A stretch of 64,000 bases of DNA from Syntrophobacterales bacterium (GCA_020060385.1 JAGVAH010000117.1:1-64000); one strand, 5' to 3'; shown: positions 27,059 to 35,330, counted from the stretch's first letter. The notes: generated by a model not told the origin, from the letters alone. Program-made: numbers and translations.

Positions 27059-27133
27059 AAAGGGGAAAAGGTTAAGAGGGGAAAAGGGGAAACGCATCCA
27101 GAGTCTTTTTTTTTTCTTTCCCTTTCCCCCCCC
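27050..27133. other. Purine tract followed by pyrimidine tract
   Basis: About 43 bases almost entirely A/G (27050-27092) are followed by about 30 bases almost entirely C/T (27104-27133), which are partly complementary and can form an imperfect hairpin. It sits inside the Hdr-MetF cluster and could attenuate transcription or stabilise the upstream message. Confidence 0.5.
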
Positions 27134-27170
27134 TGATCGAATTAGCCAAGAGGTCGATTTAAGAACAAGG

Positions 27171-28430
27171 ATGAATAACCAAACCAGATACCCCGTAGTC
27201 GTCCTCGGCGGCGGCATCGCCGGGATTGCGGCTGCTTTGGAGCTGACCCGCCTGGGTCATGAGGTGGCCCTGGTGGAAAAGACCCCCTTTTTCGGGGGCC
27301 GGGCGGCCCACCTGTGCTGCAAGGCCACCGATGTCTGCCAGAAATGCGGCGCCTGCCTGGTGCAGGAGCGCCTCAAGGCCCTGTTCCAGGAGCCCCGCAT
27401 CAGCCTTTACCCCCAGACCGAATTGCTGGAGAGTTCCCGGCAGAACGGCCTTTTCCACCTGCGCCTGCAGCAGCAGCCCCTGGTGATCAACCCGGAGCGC
27501 TGCGTGGACTGCGGCCTCTGCCAGGAGGAATGTCCCGCGGCCACCCAGGGGGCCATCATAACCACCAGCGTCACCCAGAATCACCCCCGGTACGCGGTGG
27601 ACCCCGCAGCCTGCCTCTATTTTCAGGACGGCTCCTGCCGGGTCTGCCAGCAGATCTGTCCCCCCACGGCCCGGGCCATCGATCTGGAGCAGCCGGAGAA
27701 AACCATGGATCTGGCGGCAGAGGCGGTTATCGTGGCTACGGGCTACCGCCCCGGGGACCCGGCCTGCCGGTCCCATTACGGCTACGGCCGGCACCCCCAG
27801 ATTCTCAGCGGGGTGGAACTGGAAGAGCGCCTCAAAAACGGCACCGGGCTGGTGGGGCCTGACAGGGAGCCGCCCCGGCGGGTGGCCTTCATCCAGTGCG
27901 TGGGCAGCCGGGACCTGCAACATCCTTATTGCTCCCAGGTCTGCTGCGGCTATACCCTGCGGCTGGCCCGTCTTCTGAAGCACCGGCAGCCGGAGGCGGA
28001 GATCACCACCTTCTATATGGACCTGCAAAACACCGGCCGGGACGCCCCCCGGCTGCAAGCCGAGGCCCACCGGGAAATCAAGGTGGTCCGGGCCTTGCCG
28101 GGGGACCTGCGGGCCGCGGCCGACGGCAGTTTGCGCCTCCGTTATCTCCACGAGGAAAACGCGGCCGCGGTGGAGGCCGCCTTCGACCTGGTGGTCTTAT
28201 CCGTGGGCATCGGCCCGGGCGCGGATAACGCCGCCTTGGCGGCCCTGCTCCAGGTGGAGCTGACTCCCGACGGCTTTTTTCAGACCTCCGGCCGGCAACA
28301 GTACACCGAAACCTCTCAACCGGGCCTCTTCCTGGCCGGCACCGCCTCAGGCCCCCGGGACATCGCCGGGTGCATCACCCAGGCCCTGGCCGCGGCCCGC
28401 CAGGCGAGCCAATACGTGCAAAAATCATGA
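27171..28430 (+). CDS. QmoA/HdrA-like FAD-iron-sulfur protein
   Basis: A 419-residue HdrA-type flavoprotein of QmoA size. It begins with a FAD Rossmann motif (GGGIAGIAAALEL, about 13-25), has C-x2-C-x2-C cysteines in DVCQKCGACLV (about 57-64), a [4Fe-4S] motif CVDCGLCQEECPA (about 110-122), a third cysteine group CRVCQQICP, and the HdrA signature QCVGSRD ... YCSQVCC (about 243-261). QmoA forms a soluble heterodimer with QmoB that feeds APS reductase. Here no aprAB or qmoC is adjacent, and the protein overlaps the QmoB-like gene by ATGA, so the pair more likely serves the MetFV complex. Confidence 0.88.
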   Translation: MNNQTRYPVVVLGGGIAGIAAALELTRLGHEVALVEKTPFFGGRAAHLCCKATDVCQKCGACLVQERLKALFQEPRISLYPQTELLESSRQNGLFHLRLQQQPLVINPERCVDCGLCQEECPAATQGAIITTSVTQNHPRYAVDPAACLYFQDGSCRVCQQICPPTARAIDLEQPEKTMDLAAEAVIVATGYRPGDPACRSHYGYGRHPQILSGVELEERLKNGTGLVGPDREPPRRVAFIQCVGSRDLQHPYCSQVCCGYTLRLARLLKHRQPEAEITTFYMDLQNTGRDAPRLQAEAHREIKVVRALPGDLRAAADGSLRLRYLHEENAAAVEAAFDLVVLSVGIGPGADNAALAALLQVELTPDGFFQTSGRQQYTETSQPGLFLAGTASGPRDIAGCITQALAAARQASQYVQKS

Positions 28431-30460
28431 GCATCGCCCGCGATCTGGATATCATTCTGGCCCACGGTCCGGAACTCTCCGCCGGCGGCCTGGACTATTA
28501 TAAACTGGGCCTCTGGGCCGCAGGCCTGCCCAAAAGCCGCATCCTGGCCTTGAACCCCGGCCTTCCCGCCGAGGAATTGGCCCAGCGGTTGCAGGCTTTC
28601 CTCTACCGTGGCTCGGAACACCGGGTGCTTCTGGCTGCCCTGGACCCCCGGCTACGGGCCCGGCAGATTATCCGCCTGCTCCTGGAGGAGATCCGCATCA
28701 ATCCCGAGTTCCTGGGAGTGCTGGACCTGCAGGAGGCCCTGGGCTATCCCGACCCCCAGGCCTGCAGCCTCAAGGCCCATAACCTCATCAGGCTGGCCGC
28801 GTCCATGCTTACCCGGGCCGAACCCATCGTCACCCGGGAACTGCCGGTGAATTCCCGGGTGCTGGTGTGGGGGGATTCCTTTGCCGCCTTGAAAGCCGCG
28901 GTGGACCTGGTTAATCAGGGATATCCGGTTTTGCAGGCCTTTCCCGGGCCTGCCTTTAAGCCCCTGATTCCCGGCGCCCCCCTCACCCAGCCGCCGGGAG
29001 AGGAACTGCTCCAGCTCACCTCCCAGGCCCAGTCCCACCCCGCCGTCCAGTTGGCCCCCCAGGCCCGGATTATAGAGGTCCAGGGGAGTGCCGGGAACTT
29101 TCAGGTGAAGCTGGAGACGGACCAGGAGGTCCGGGTAGAGACGGTGGGAGCCATGATCCTGGCGCCGGAAATGCATCTGCAGCCGGGGGAGGCCGCGGCC
29201 AGCCTCTCCCCCCACCCCCGGGTCCTGACCCAGACCAGGCTGGAGGAAATCCTGGCTGCCCCGGAGGAGGCCAAGGACCTCTTGGGCCCAGGGGCCCCCT
29301 CCCTGCAGGTGGCCTTCCTGGGGGCCGACTCCCACCCCCTGGCCCTGCGCCGGGCCCTGGACGCGGCCAAGAAATTCTTGGCCCGGGACGATTGCCGGGT
29401 GCTCCTCTTGACCCGGGACGCCAAAGTGGGAGTCCCGGAGTTGGAGGGGGAACTGGAGGAGGCCGCGTCCTCCGGCCTCATCGTCGTCAAACTGCCGGGG
29501 CTCCCGGCCCTCTCCCTGGAGGGCGACCGGCCCCGCTTTACCTTTTTTGATCCGGTGATGCACCAGGAAGAGAGCCTGGCTTGCGATCTGGTAATCCTGG
29601 ATGAGGTTTACGCCCCCGCAGCCGGCAACGCCGCCCAGGCCGAACTTCTGGGCCTCTTTCCCGGCCCCCGGGGATTCTTCCAGGTGGACAACGTCCGCCA
29701 CCTGCCGGTGATCACCAACCGCCGGGGCATCTGCGTGGCGGGCCCGGCCCGGGGCGTCATGGGGCTGGATCAGGCCCTGGCCGAAGCTGACGCCGCAGTC
29801 TCGGCAGTGCACCAGCTCCTTGGCCGGGGCCGGGCCGAGGCCCCCCAGGGCCGGGCGGTCATCGACCGGGGGCGCTGCGTTCTGTGCCTCACCTGCCACC
29901 GCCTCTGCCCCCACGGCGCGGTGAGCTGGGACAACCGGGCCATCATCAACGAATTGGCCTGCCAGGGGTGCGGCGTCTGCGCCTCCCAGTGCCCCAACGA
30001 GGCCATCCAGATCCGCAACTTCACCGACGATCAGGTGGTGGCGGCCATGGAGACCCTGGACCCCCGCCTCACCCCCAAAATCGTGGCTTTTTTATGCCAG
30101 AACTCCGCCTGGGAAGCCTATCACGGGGCTTTAAAGATGCAACAAATCGTCCTGCCCCTGGGCTTTACTCCCTTAAGGATGCCCTGCGCCGGCAAGATCG
30201 ACATCGATTACCTGCTCAAGGCCTTTACCTACGGGGCCGATGGCGTCTTGGTGCTGGGCTGCCACTCCGACAACTGCAAGTCCCAGATGGGCAATGAGCA
30301 CGCCCTGTGGCGGGTGGAGAGGGCCCGGACGATGCTGGAGGAGGCCGGGGTCGATCCCCGGCGGTTGGTCTTCAGGACTCTGGCCGCCAACGCCCCCCGG
30401 GACTTCCTGGCCGCGGTGCATCATCTGGCCGGCCTGCTGCAAGAGGTGAAGGCGGCTTAA
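28427..30460 (+). CDS. QmoB-like HdrA C-terminal/MvhD fusion, flavin motif degenerate
   Basis: A 677-residue protein built as an HdrA-like body (about 1-470), two [4Fe-4S] motifs (CVLCLTCHRLCPHG about 485-498 and CQGCGVCASQCPNE about 512-525), and a C-terminal MvhD-like domain (about 545-677). This is the QmoB plan. The Rossmann glycine motif is lost (VWGDSFAALKA where GxGxxG is expected) and the N-terminal VCHCG motif is absent, so FAD binding in the body is doubtful. In the MvhD part the first Cys pair is reduced to one (LCQNSAW), although GCHSDNC is kept. It ends the cluster and probably acts as an electron wire or scaffold with the QmoA-like partner. Confidence 0.85.
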   Translation: MSIARDLDIILAHGPELSAGGLDYYKLGLWAAGLPKSRILALNPGLPAEELAQRLQAFLYRGSEHRVLLAALDPRLRARQIIRLLLEEIRINPEFLGVLDLQEALGYPDPQACSLKAHNLIRLAASMLTRAEPIVTRELPVNSRVLVWGDSFAALKAAVDLVNQGYPVLQAFPGPAFKPLIPGAPLTQPPGEELLQLTSQAQSHPAVQLAPQARIIEVQGSAGNFQVKLETDQEVRVETVGAMILAPEMHLQPGEAAASLSPHPRVLTQTRLEEILAAPEEAKDLLGPGAPSLQVAFLGADSHPLALRRALDAAKKFLARDDCRVLLLTRDAKVGVPELEGELEEAASSGLIVVKLPGLPALSLEGDRPRFTFFDPVMHQEESLACDLVILDEVYAPAAGNAAQAELLGLFPGPRGFFQVDNVRHLPVITNRRGICVAGPARGVMGLDQALAEADAAVSAVHQLLGRGRAEAPQGRAVIDRGRCVLCLTCHRLCPHGAVSWDNRAIINELACQGCGVCASQCPNEAIQIRNFTDDQVVAAMETLDPRLTPKIVAFLCQNSAWEAYHGALKMQQIVLPLGFTPLRMPCAGKIDIDYLLKAFTYGADGVLVLGCHSDNCKSQMGNEHALWRVERARTMLEEAGVDPRRLVFRTLAANAPRDFLAAVHHLAGLLQEVKAA

Positions 30461-30468
30461 CAGGGGCT

Positions 30469-30525
30469 GTCATTCTGAACGGAGCGCAGCGGAGTGAAGA
30501 ATCTCGTTTTTTGTGATTCTTCTGG
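30469..30525. mobile_element. Family B palindromic repeat, truncated copy
   Basis: The left half (GTCATTCTGAACGGAGCG, then GAGTGAAGAATCT) matches the other copies, but only a short remnant of the right arm (GATTCTTCTGG) follows. It starts eight bases after the last gene of the Hdr cluster. Confidence 0.65.
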
Positions 30526-30575
30526 CCGCAACTGGGTATCAGGGGAGGGTGGGGATGCCTTGCAGGGAGCGCCTT

Positions 30576-31223
30576 TTATCCCCCCGCCAGAATAATCTGC
30601 CGTAATTGCGCGGCCGCGGCCCTGGGGTCCGGGGCCCCGGTCACCGCGCTCATCACCGCGGGGTGTCTGGCCCCCCGGGCCACCACCTGGCCGATGTTGG
30701 CCGGGGTGATGCCCCCCATGGTGGTCCAGGGAATACGCAGGTGGGGGGCGATGCGCTCCAGGGCCCCGGGGCCCAAAGGAGTGGCGGCGGGTTTCGTCTG
30801 GGTGGCGAAGATGGGGCCGATATTGACGTAGCTGGCGCCCGCGGCCTCCGCGGCCAGGGCCTCTTCCAGGGAATGGGTGGACGCGCCGATAAAGAGCTCC
30901 GGCGCGATGAGGCGGGCGGCGCTGACCGGCAGGTCCTCCTGCCCCAGATGCACCCCGTCCGCACCGCTGGCCAGGGCGATGTCCAGCCGGTCGTCAATGA
31001 TTAAGAGCGCGCCTACGGCCCCGGTCCGTTGCCGGAACTCCCGGGCCAGTTCATAGAGGGCCAGGCCGCCCAATTCCTTTTCCCGCATCTGCACGATCTT
31101 CACCCCCGCGGCCAGGGTCTCTTCCAGGACCGCCAGCGCGGTTCGACCGCCGCAAAACGCGGTGGTAATCACCACATAAAGATCCGCGGCCTCGAAAACG
31201 GCCCGGCTCTGGGCGTGGTTCAT
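30576..31223 (-). CDS. thiE: Thiamine phosphate synthase
   Basis: A 215-residue ThiE, which couples HMP-pyrophosphate to thiazole phosphate to give thiamine phosphate. TIM-barrel landmarks are VQMREKE (about 43-49), LIIDDRLDIALASGADGVHLGQEDL (about 72-97), GASTHS, GPIFATQTK and MGGIT. It is preceded by thiS with a TGATG overlap, so the two are coupled. No ThiD is fused, as sometimes seen. Length is normal. Confidence 0.95.
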   Translation of the reverse strand: MNHAQSRAVFEAADLYVVITTAFCGGRTALAVLEETLAAGVKIVQMREKELGGLALYELAREFRQRTGAVGALLIIDDRLDIALASGADGVHLGQEDLPVSAARLIAPELFIGASTHSLEEALAAEAAGASYVNIGPIFATQTKPAATPLGPGALERIAPHLRIPWTTMGGITPANIGQVVARGARHPAVMSAVTGAPDPRAAAAQLRQIILAGG

Positions 31224-31426
31224 CAGCCGCCCCCCACCAGGCGCACCAGTTCCAGGACGTCCCCCTCATCCAGGGGCGTCTCCCGGTAAGCGGTGCGGCC
31301 CACGATTTCCCCGTTTTTCTCCACCACCGTGGCCTCAGGCTTGAGGCCCAGCTCCTCCAGCAAAGCGAACACTGAAGCTGCGGCGGTATTCCTGGGTTCG
31401 CCGTTGATGGTCAATTTCAATGACAT
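31223..31426 (-). CDS. thiS: Sulfur carrier protein ThiS
   Basis: A 67-residue ubiquitin-fold protein that carries the thiazole sulfur as a C-terminal thiocarboxylate. It ends with the required Gly-Gly (VRLVGGG). It overlaps thiE by one base. The C-terminal glycines are the site of adenylation by ThiF, whose candidate lies at 38103-38855. Confidence 0.93.
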   Translation of the reverse strand: MSLKLTINGEPRNTAAASVFALLEELGLKPEATVVEKNGEIVGRTAYRETPLDEGDVLELVRLVGGG

Positions 31427-31452
31427 ATCTCCTGATTAAAAATCTTACCATC

Positions 31453-31556
31453 GAGACACAGAGGACACAGAATTACACAGAGAAGAAACTTATGGTGGGC
31501 AAAGCCCACCATAAGTTTTTCCCTCTGTGATTCTCTGTGATCTTTGTGTCTCTGTG
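31453..31556. repeat. 104-bp palindromic element between thiS and thiH
   Basis: The core is a perfect 15-bp inverted repeat, AAACTTATGGTGGGC (31486-31500) and its complement (31504-31518), around AAA. Outside it, CACAGAGGACACAGA-like and TCTCTGTG-like arms continue the palindrome to about 31453 and 31556. It separates thiH from thiS and could end or weaken the transcript. The core GGTGGGC/GCCCACC recurs at about 34354-34373. Confidence 0.75.
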
Positions 31557-31566
31557 GTTAATTTTT

Positions 31567-32709
31567 TCATTCCACAAAGGCCCGGTCGAAGTCCTTCCAG
31601 ACCGGATCGTAGCCCGCCCGGCGGATGGCCGCCACCACTTCCTCCGGGGTGCGCCGGTCTACGGGTTCGAACTGTTCCAGGGCGCTGTCCCCCAAATGGG
31701 AGTAGCCCCCCGGCCTGGTGGAGGAGCCCGCGCTCATCATGGTCACCCCCAGGTGGATCAACCGGTCCCGGAGCCCGGGCCGCTCCCGGGTGGAGAGGTT
31801 GAAGCCCGCCTCCGGCAAAAAGAGGCGCAGGGCCAGCATCAGTTGCACCAGCTCCTTATCGCTCAAGGGGTGGGCAATGGTGTGCCGGGGGGGGACCTTG
31901 AAGAGGCGGGGGAAGGAGACCGCCACCGCGCTCTGCCAGCATTCCTTTTGGAGGTAGCGGGCGTGGAGCGCGGTCCAGAAGCCGTCCAGGCGCCAGTCGC
32001 AGAGGCCCAGGAGGGCGCCGATGGACAGCCGCCGCACCCCGGCATGGCCCGCGGCCTCGATGGCTCCCAGACGGGCGGCATAGTCCTTTTTCCGGCCCTT
32101 GAGATGCACCTGGGCGTAAGTCTCCCGGTGATAGGTCTCCATGTACAGGGTCACCCCTTCCAGGCCCGCGTCCACCAGGCGGCGGTACTCCTCTTCTTTG
32201 AGGGCATAGATTTCCACGGACACCCCGGGGAAGTATTCCCGGGCGATGGCCACGGCCTGGACGATATAGTCCAGCGGCGCGGCCTGGGGATGGTCCCCGG
32301 TGAGGAGCAAAAGATTTTGGAAGCCGTGGGCGGCCAGGGTTTCGCATTCGGTGCGGATCTCCCCGGGGGTGAGGGTCCGCCGCTCCCCCTCCTGGCCGGA
32401 GTGGCAGGCATAGGCGCAGTAGGTGCAATCCGCGGCGCAGATGTTGGAGAGGTAGATGGGCACGTAGAGGCCGATGATGCGCCCGAACTGCCGCCGGGTC
32501 TGGCGGTGGGCCAGGCGGGCCATCTCCTCCAGCCGCAACGCGGCCGCGGGCGACAGGAGCGCAGCCAGGTCCTCGGCCTGCAAAATATCCCGGCGCAGGG
32601 CCCGGGTGACGTCCGCGTCCGTGGCTTTGGTAATGAGGCCGCGGATGCGGGCCTCGGGCCAGGAGTCCAAGGTTTTAGTGAAGGGGGAAGGTTTTGATGC
32701 TGTTTTCAT
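31567..32709 (-). CDS. thiH: 2-iminoacetate synthase ThiH (radical SAM)
   Basis: A 380-residue radical SAM enzyme that cleaves tyrosine to dehydroglycine for thiazole formation in anaerobes. The cluster-binding cysteines are in SNICAADCTYCAYAC (about 88-102; C-x3-C-x2-C). Other ThiH landmarks are LLLTGDHP, YMETYHRETYAQVHLKG and the C-terminal MMSAGSSTRPGGYS. The protein matches the ThiH length. It is followed by thiS and thiE, but thiG and thiF are 4.5 kb upstream behind unrelated genes. Confidence 0.95.
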   Translation of the reverse strand: MKTASKPSPFTKTLDSWPEARIRGLITKATDADVTRALRRDILQAEDLAALLSPAAALRLEEMARLAHRQTRRQFGRIIGLYVPIYLSNICAADCTYCAYACHSGQEGERRTLTPGEIRTECETLAAHGFQNLLLLTGDHPQAAPLDYIVQAVAIAREYFPGVSVEIYALKEEEYRRLVDAGLEGVTLYMETYHRETYAQVHLKGRKKDYAARLGAIEAAGHAGVRRLSIGALLGLCDWRLDGFWTALHARYLQKECWQSAVAVSFPRLFKVPPRHTIAHPLSDKELVQLMLALRLFLPEAGFNLSTRERPGLRDRLIHLGVTMMSAGSSTRPGGYSHLGDSALEQFEPVDRRTPEEVVAAIRRAGYDPVWKDFDRAFVE

Positions 32710-32782
32710 AGAATTATATTTGTTATGAGATCAAGCTGATACTGTATTGAATCAACACCACCCCATTCGTTCGATATGATTG

Positions 32783-33043
32783 TTAAGAGGTGCTTTCATC
32801 TTTTAATTCTTTTTCTACCATTTGCTTAAGTATGGAGGACGCATAAATCCGTATCTGCTCGTCATCAATGCGTTTAAAATAACTTTTGTCGCAATGATAT
32901 TGAGAGCTATACCAAACATCGAAGGCGAATATGGAGCGATCTACCTGCCTGATTCTGAGTCTCCCATAGTACTCCTTTCCACCAACCCTCACTTTGAGTT
33001 CTTCGATCACACTACCATCGTCAAGTCTCTCCTGCCTTGACAT
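32783..33043 (-). CDS. Small AT-rich orphan protein
   Basis: An 86-residue protein of unknown family, charged and probably soluble, with a beta-rich centre (GKEYYGRLRIRQVDRSIFAFDVWY) and a helical C-terminus. A good Shine-Dalgarno (GGAGG) precedes the ATG. Base composition is much poorer in GC than the thi genes. It is next to the HNH protein gene, 120 bases away and on the same strand, so the two may have arrived together. Confidence 0.65.
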   Translation of the reverse strand: MSRQERLDDGSVIEELKVRVGGKEYYGRLRIRQVDRSIFAFDVWYSSQYHCDKSYFKRIDDEQIRIYASSILKQMVEKELKDESTS

Positions 33044-33163
33044 GTTTTAGCCTCCTAACAGAGTATCTCAATTGAAGACAAAAACGGAGCTTGTGAACCG
33101 AAATAAAAAAATACAGGTTTAAACTGCATTTGGTCTATTCTTTACTTAGCGTATTTAATATGT

Positions 33164-34027
33164 TTACTTTTTAATTTTCTGAACAATCTCCCGTAGTTCT
33201 ATTAAAGACAGGATAGGGTTTTCCCGATGGATCATTCTGTGGCAATTTGAGCAGAGAACGGCAAAATCATCTTTCGGCGAGACTTTTATGGCTTGATTTG
33301 GCGGCAATTCGTACATGGGCTTAAGATGGTGAGCCTCAATATACTTATGCCCGAGCTTTCCATAGACCTTTTCATAATTAAACGCACAAACCTGACAAGT
33401 ATAACCATGAAATTGTTTCGCAGCTTGCGCTGCCTGAGGATTGCGCTCGACTTTACGATGATTTTGAATTCGACATCGTTCTTCATATGTTGACTCGGGT
33501 AAGTCAAGTTGAAAAAGATCATCCTCAGAGGGTACTTGTCCTGGAATAATTATCTCAATGATTTGATTATCCTTAAACGGAATCGGGGACTTGAAACTCT
33601 CCCAAATCTCTTTAAGCTTATCCTTATTATCCTCTGATTCGTTTATGGGATACCAACACCGAGTATTGGCAATGTTTTTGTGAGGTATGCCGTGCCGGTC
33701 AAGGGCATCCTCTAAATCTCTCAGATGACCTTTGCCCTCACGAATCGATTCAATATCTATTAAAAAATATTTCGGATATCGCTCGCTTTCTTCTCCTTCA
33801 TTGCGGAATAGGAAACTATTTGATTCAGCAAGATAAACTATGTTTCCTTTAATGTAAGAAAAGATTAGCAACTCCCCTGGCCACATTCCCTTTTCCGCAA
33901 TCCTCCCTTTTGTCACCAGGAACTGTCCCTGGGGATTGCGTTCGCGCAATTTGTTATTGAAATAATCTTTGACCATTTCCGGTGTTCTCATGTCTGGATC
34001 ATCGGGGCTAAGTTTAATGATACGCAT
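33164..34027 (-). CDS. HNH endonuclease-domain protein
   Basis: A 287-residue protein. The start at 34027 is chosen for GGGAG six bases upstream. The N-terminal 190 residues have no recognised fold, though the pattern LLIFSYIKGNIVYLAES resembles EVE/PUA-like or DUF-type modified-base readers. The C-terminus is a zinc-supported HNH (McrA-like) nuclease: C211-x2-C214 (TCQVC), EAHHLKPM (His233/His234), C259-x2-C262-H263 (CSNCHRMIH). This plan is typical of restriction of modified DNA. The gene is AT-rich, flanked by repeats and lies in the insertion between thiH and thiG, so it is probably acquired. A methylase partner is absent. Confidence 0.82.
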   Translation of the reverse strand: MRIIKLSPDDPDMRTPEMVKDYFNNKLRERNPQGQFLVTKGRIAEKGMWPGELLIFSYIKGNIVYLAESNSFLFRNEGEESERYPKYFLIDIESIREGKGHLRDLEDALDRHGIPHKNIANTRCWYPINESEDNKDKLKEIWESFKSPIPFKDNQIIEIIIPGQVPSEDDLFQLDLPESTYEERCRIQNHRKVERNPQAAQAAKQFHGYTCQVCAFNYEKVYGKLGHKYIEAHHLKPMYELPPNQAIKVSPKDDFAVLCSNCHRMIHRENPILSLIELREIVQKIKK

Positions 34028-34044
34028 ATCCATCTCCCAAGAGT

Positions 34045-34096
34045 CCGTAGGGTGCGTCTCACGCACCAATTTCGGCGCGTAAGACGCGCCCTACGG
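34045..34096. repeat. 52-bp palindrome with GTAGGG ends
   Basis: CCGTAGGGTGCGTCTCACGC (34045-34064) and GCGTAAGACGCGCCCTACGG (34077-34096) are complementary at 18 of 20 positions. It fills the space between the HNH gene and the small gene upstream. It may be related to the element at 1769-1856. Confidence 0.7.
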
Positions 34097-34097
34097 C

Positions 34098-34346
34098 TCA
34101 TTCTCCCGATTTGGCGCGCCTGCTGGCAGGCTTAGCCGGTCGCGTCGTTCTCCGGGCAATTTCCATCAGGGAACGCAAGGCCTCATTCAGCGCTTCTTCC
34201 GTGGGAAAGGCCTGGGCCACCTCCGGACTGCGCATGACCACGTTAGTGGGGCCCCGGGAAGCTTCCAGATACTTGCCGCGCATCCCGGGACCGAGGTCCT
34301 CCCGGCGATATTCCGGGCGCAAATCATCAGACTTAGCCTTCTGCAT
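34098..34346 (-). CDS. Small protein, antitoxin-like
   Basis: An 82-residue basic protein. Its middle holds RGKYLEASRGPTNVV and PTEEALNEALRSLMEIARR. Proteins of this type occur widely next to toxin-like or nuclease genes, and the R-G-K-Y segment resembles small antitoxins that repress transcription; this is suggestive only. The stop lies against the 52-bp palindrome and no toxin-like partner is obvious besides the HNH protein. No strong ribosome binding site is seen. Confidence 0.5.
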   Translation of the reverse strand: MQKAKSDDLRPEYRREDLGPGMRGKYLEASRGPTNVVMRSPEVAQAFPTEEALNEALRSLMEIARRTTRPAKPASRRAKSGE

Positions 34347-34353
34347 AGATGTT

Positions 34354-34454
34354 TTGGTGGGCCATGCCCACCCTACATGATGATCTTGGGAACGCCTTTA
34401 CCCGCCAAGCTCAGCTTGGCAACGATTTTCGTTCCCAAGTGCAACTTGGGAACG
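34354..34454. repeat. Cluster of small palindromes
   Basis: Three hairpins: GGTGGGC/GCCCACC (about 34354-34373), GCCAAGCT/AGCTTGGC around one base (34404-34420), and CGTTCCCAAGT/ACTTGGGAACG around GCA (34430-34454). The GTTCCCAAG type is a common interspersed palindrome in bacterial genomes. A further C/G-rich hairpin follows at about 34483-34530. Confidence 0.65.
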
Positions 34455-34625
34455 AGGGGAATGAGGATGTCGCTTTTAGCTGCTCCCCTCACCCCGGCCC
34501 TCTCCCCCCGCAGGGGGGGAGGGTTGGGGGGAGGGGGAGGATAAGAGCAGTATTCTTGACCTTTAAGCGACTTTCGTCGATATCTCGACTTGCTATCCTA
34601 TCCCCCCAGGTATCTGGGGTAGAGG

Positions 34626-35216
34626 TTATTTTTTAGTTTTCTTCAACTCTTTGAGAATTTCCTGGGCCTCGGCCAGCCCCTGGTCGGCCGCCTTTTCCAG
34701 CAAGGCCTGGGCTTGGGCCACATCTCTCGGCACCCCGTCACCCCTGGCATACATGAGCCCCAGACAGAGCTGGGCCTTGGCGTCGCCCTGGGCCACCGCC
34801 TTTTCCAGCCAGGCCTTGGCCTGGGCGTAGTCCCGCTTCACCCCCTCACCCTGGGCGTACATATAACCCAGGCTGAACTGGGCCGCGGCGTTGCCCTGGG
34901 CCGCAGCCTTTTCAAACCAGGCCTGGGCCTGGGCATAATCCTTCTGCACCCCCAAACCCTTGAGATACATCACCCCCAGATTCTTCTGGGCCTGGTGGTA
35001 GCCCTGGGCCGCGGCCTTCTCGAACCAGGCCTGGGCCTGGGCCCAATCCTTGGCTACCCCCTCCCCTTTGGCGTACATGGCCCCCAGGCTGCACTGGGCC
35101 GCGGCGTCCCCCTTTTCCGCCTTGGCCTTAACTTCCTCCAGGGATTGGGCGTAAGCCAGGTGGGCCAACCCCACCCACACCACCAAAAGAGATAAGGTAA
35201 AAATGCCTTTTTTCAT
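34626..35216 (-). CDS. Secreted Sel1-repeat (TPR-like) protein
   Basis: A 196-residue protein with a signal peptide ending AYAQS (cleavage about residue 24) and four Sel1-like repeats of 36 residues, each with GDAAAQ-type openings, G-x-MYAKGEGV and DYAQAQAWFEKAAAQG. Sel1 repeats mediate protein contacts, here probably in the periplasm. The ATG at 35216 follows GGGAG; a GTG two codons upstream is possible. The repeat DNA is nearly identical between units, so copy number may vary. Partner unknown. Confidence 0.88.
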   Translation of the reverse strand: MKKGIFTLSLLVVWVGLAHLAYAQSLEEVKAKAEKGDAAAQCSLGAMYAKGEGVAKDWAQAQAWFEKAAAQGYHQAQKNLGVMYLKGLGVQKDYAQAQAWFEKAAAQGNAAAQFSLGYMYAQGEGVKRDYAQAKAWLEKAVAQGDAKAQLCLGLMYARGDGVPRDVAQAQALLEKAADQGLAEAQEILKELKKTKK

Positions 35217-35330
35217 GGCCACTCCCGTTTTCCAGAGATTTGCCTACAGGTTCGATGCTCTTGCAGGGGCTGACCCTGGTGTCCGCCCTGGTCCGGGCGT
35301 ACACGGGGAGCGTCCCGGCCCGGCTGCATT

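Noticed and set aside
27171-30460. Canonical qmoAB for APS reductase
   Set aside because: No aprAB or qmoC nearby and degenerate motifs in the second protein; position after metF favours another role, though not proven.
33164-34346. Prophage or complete restriction-modification system
   Set aside because: Only one nuclease-like gene; no integrase, methylase or phage structural genes.
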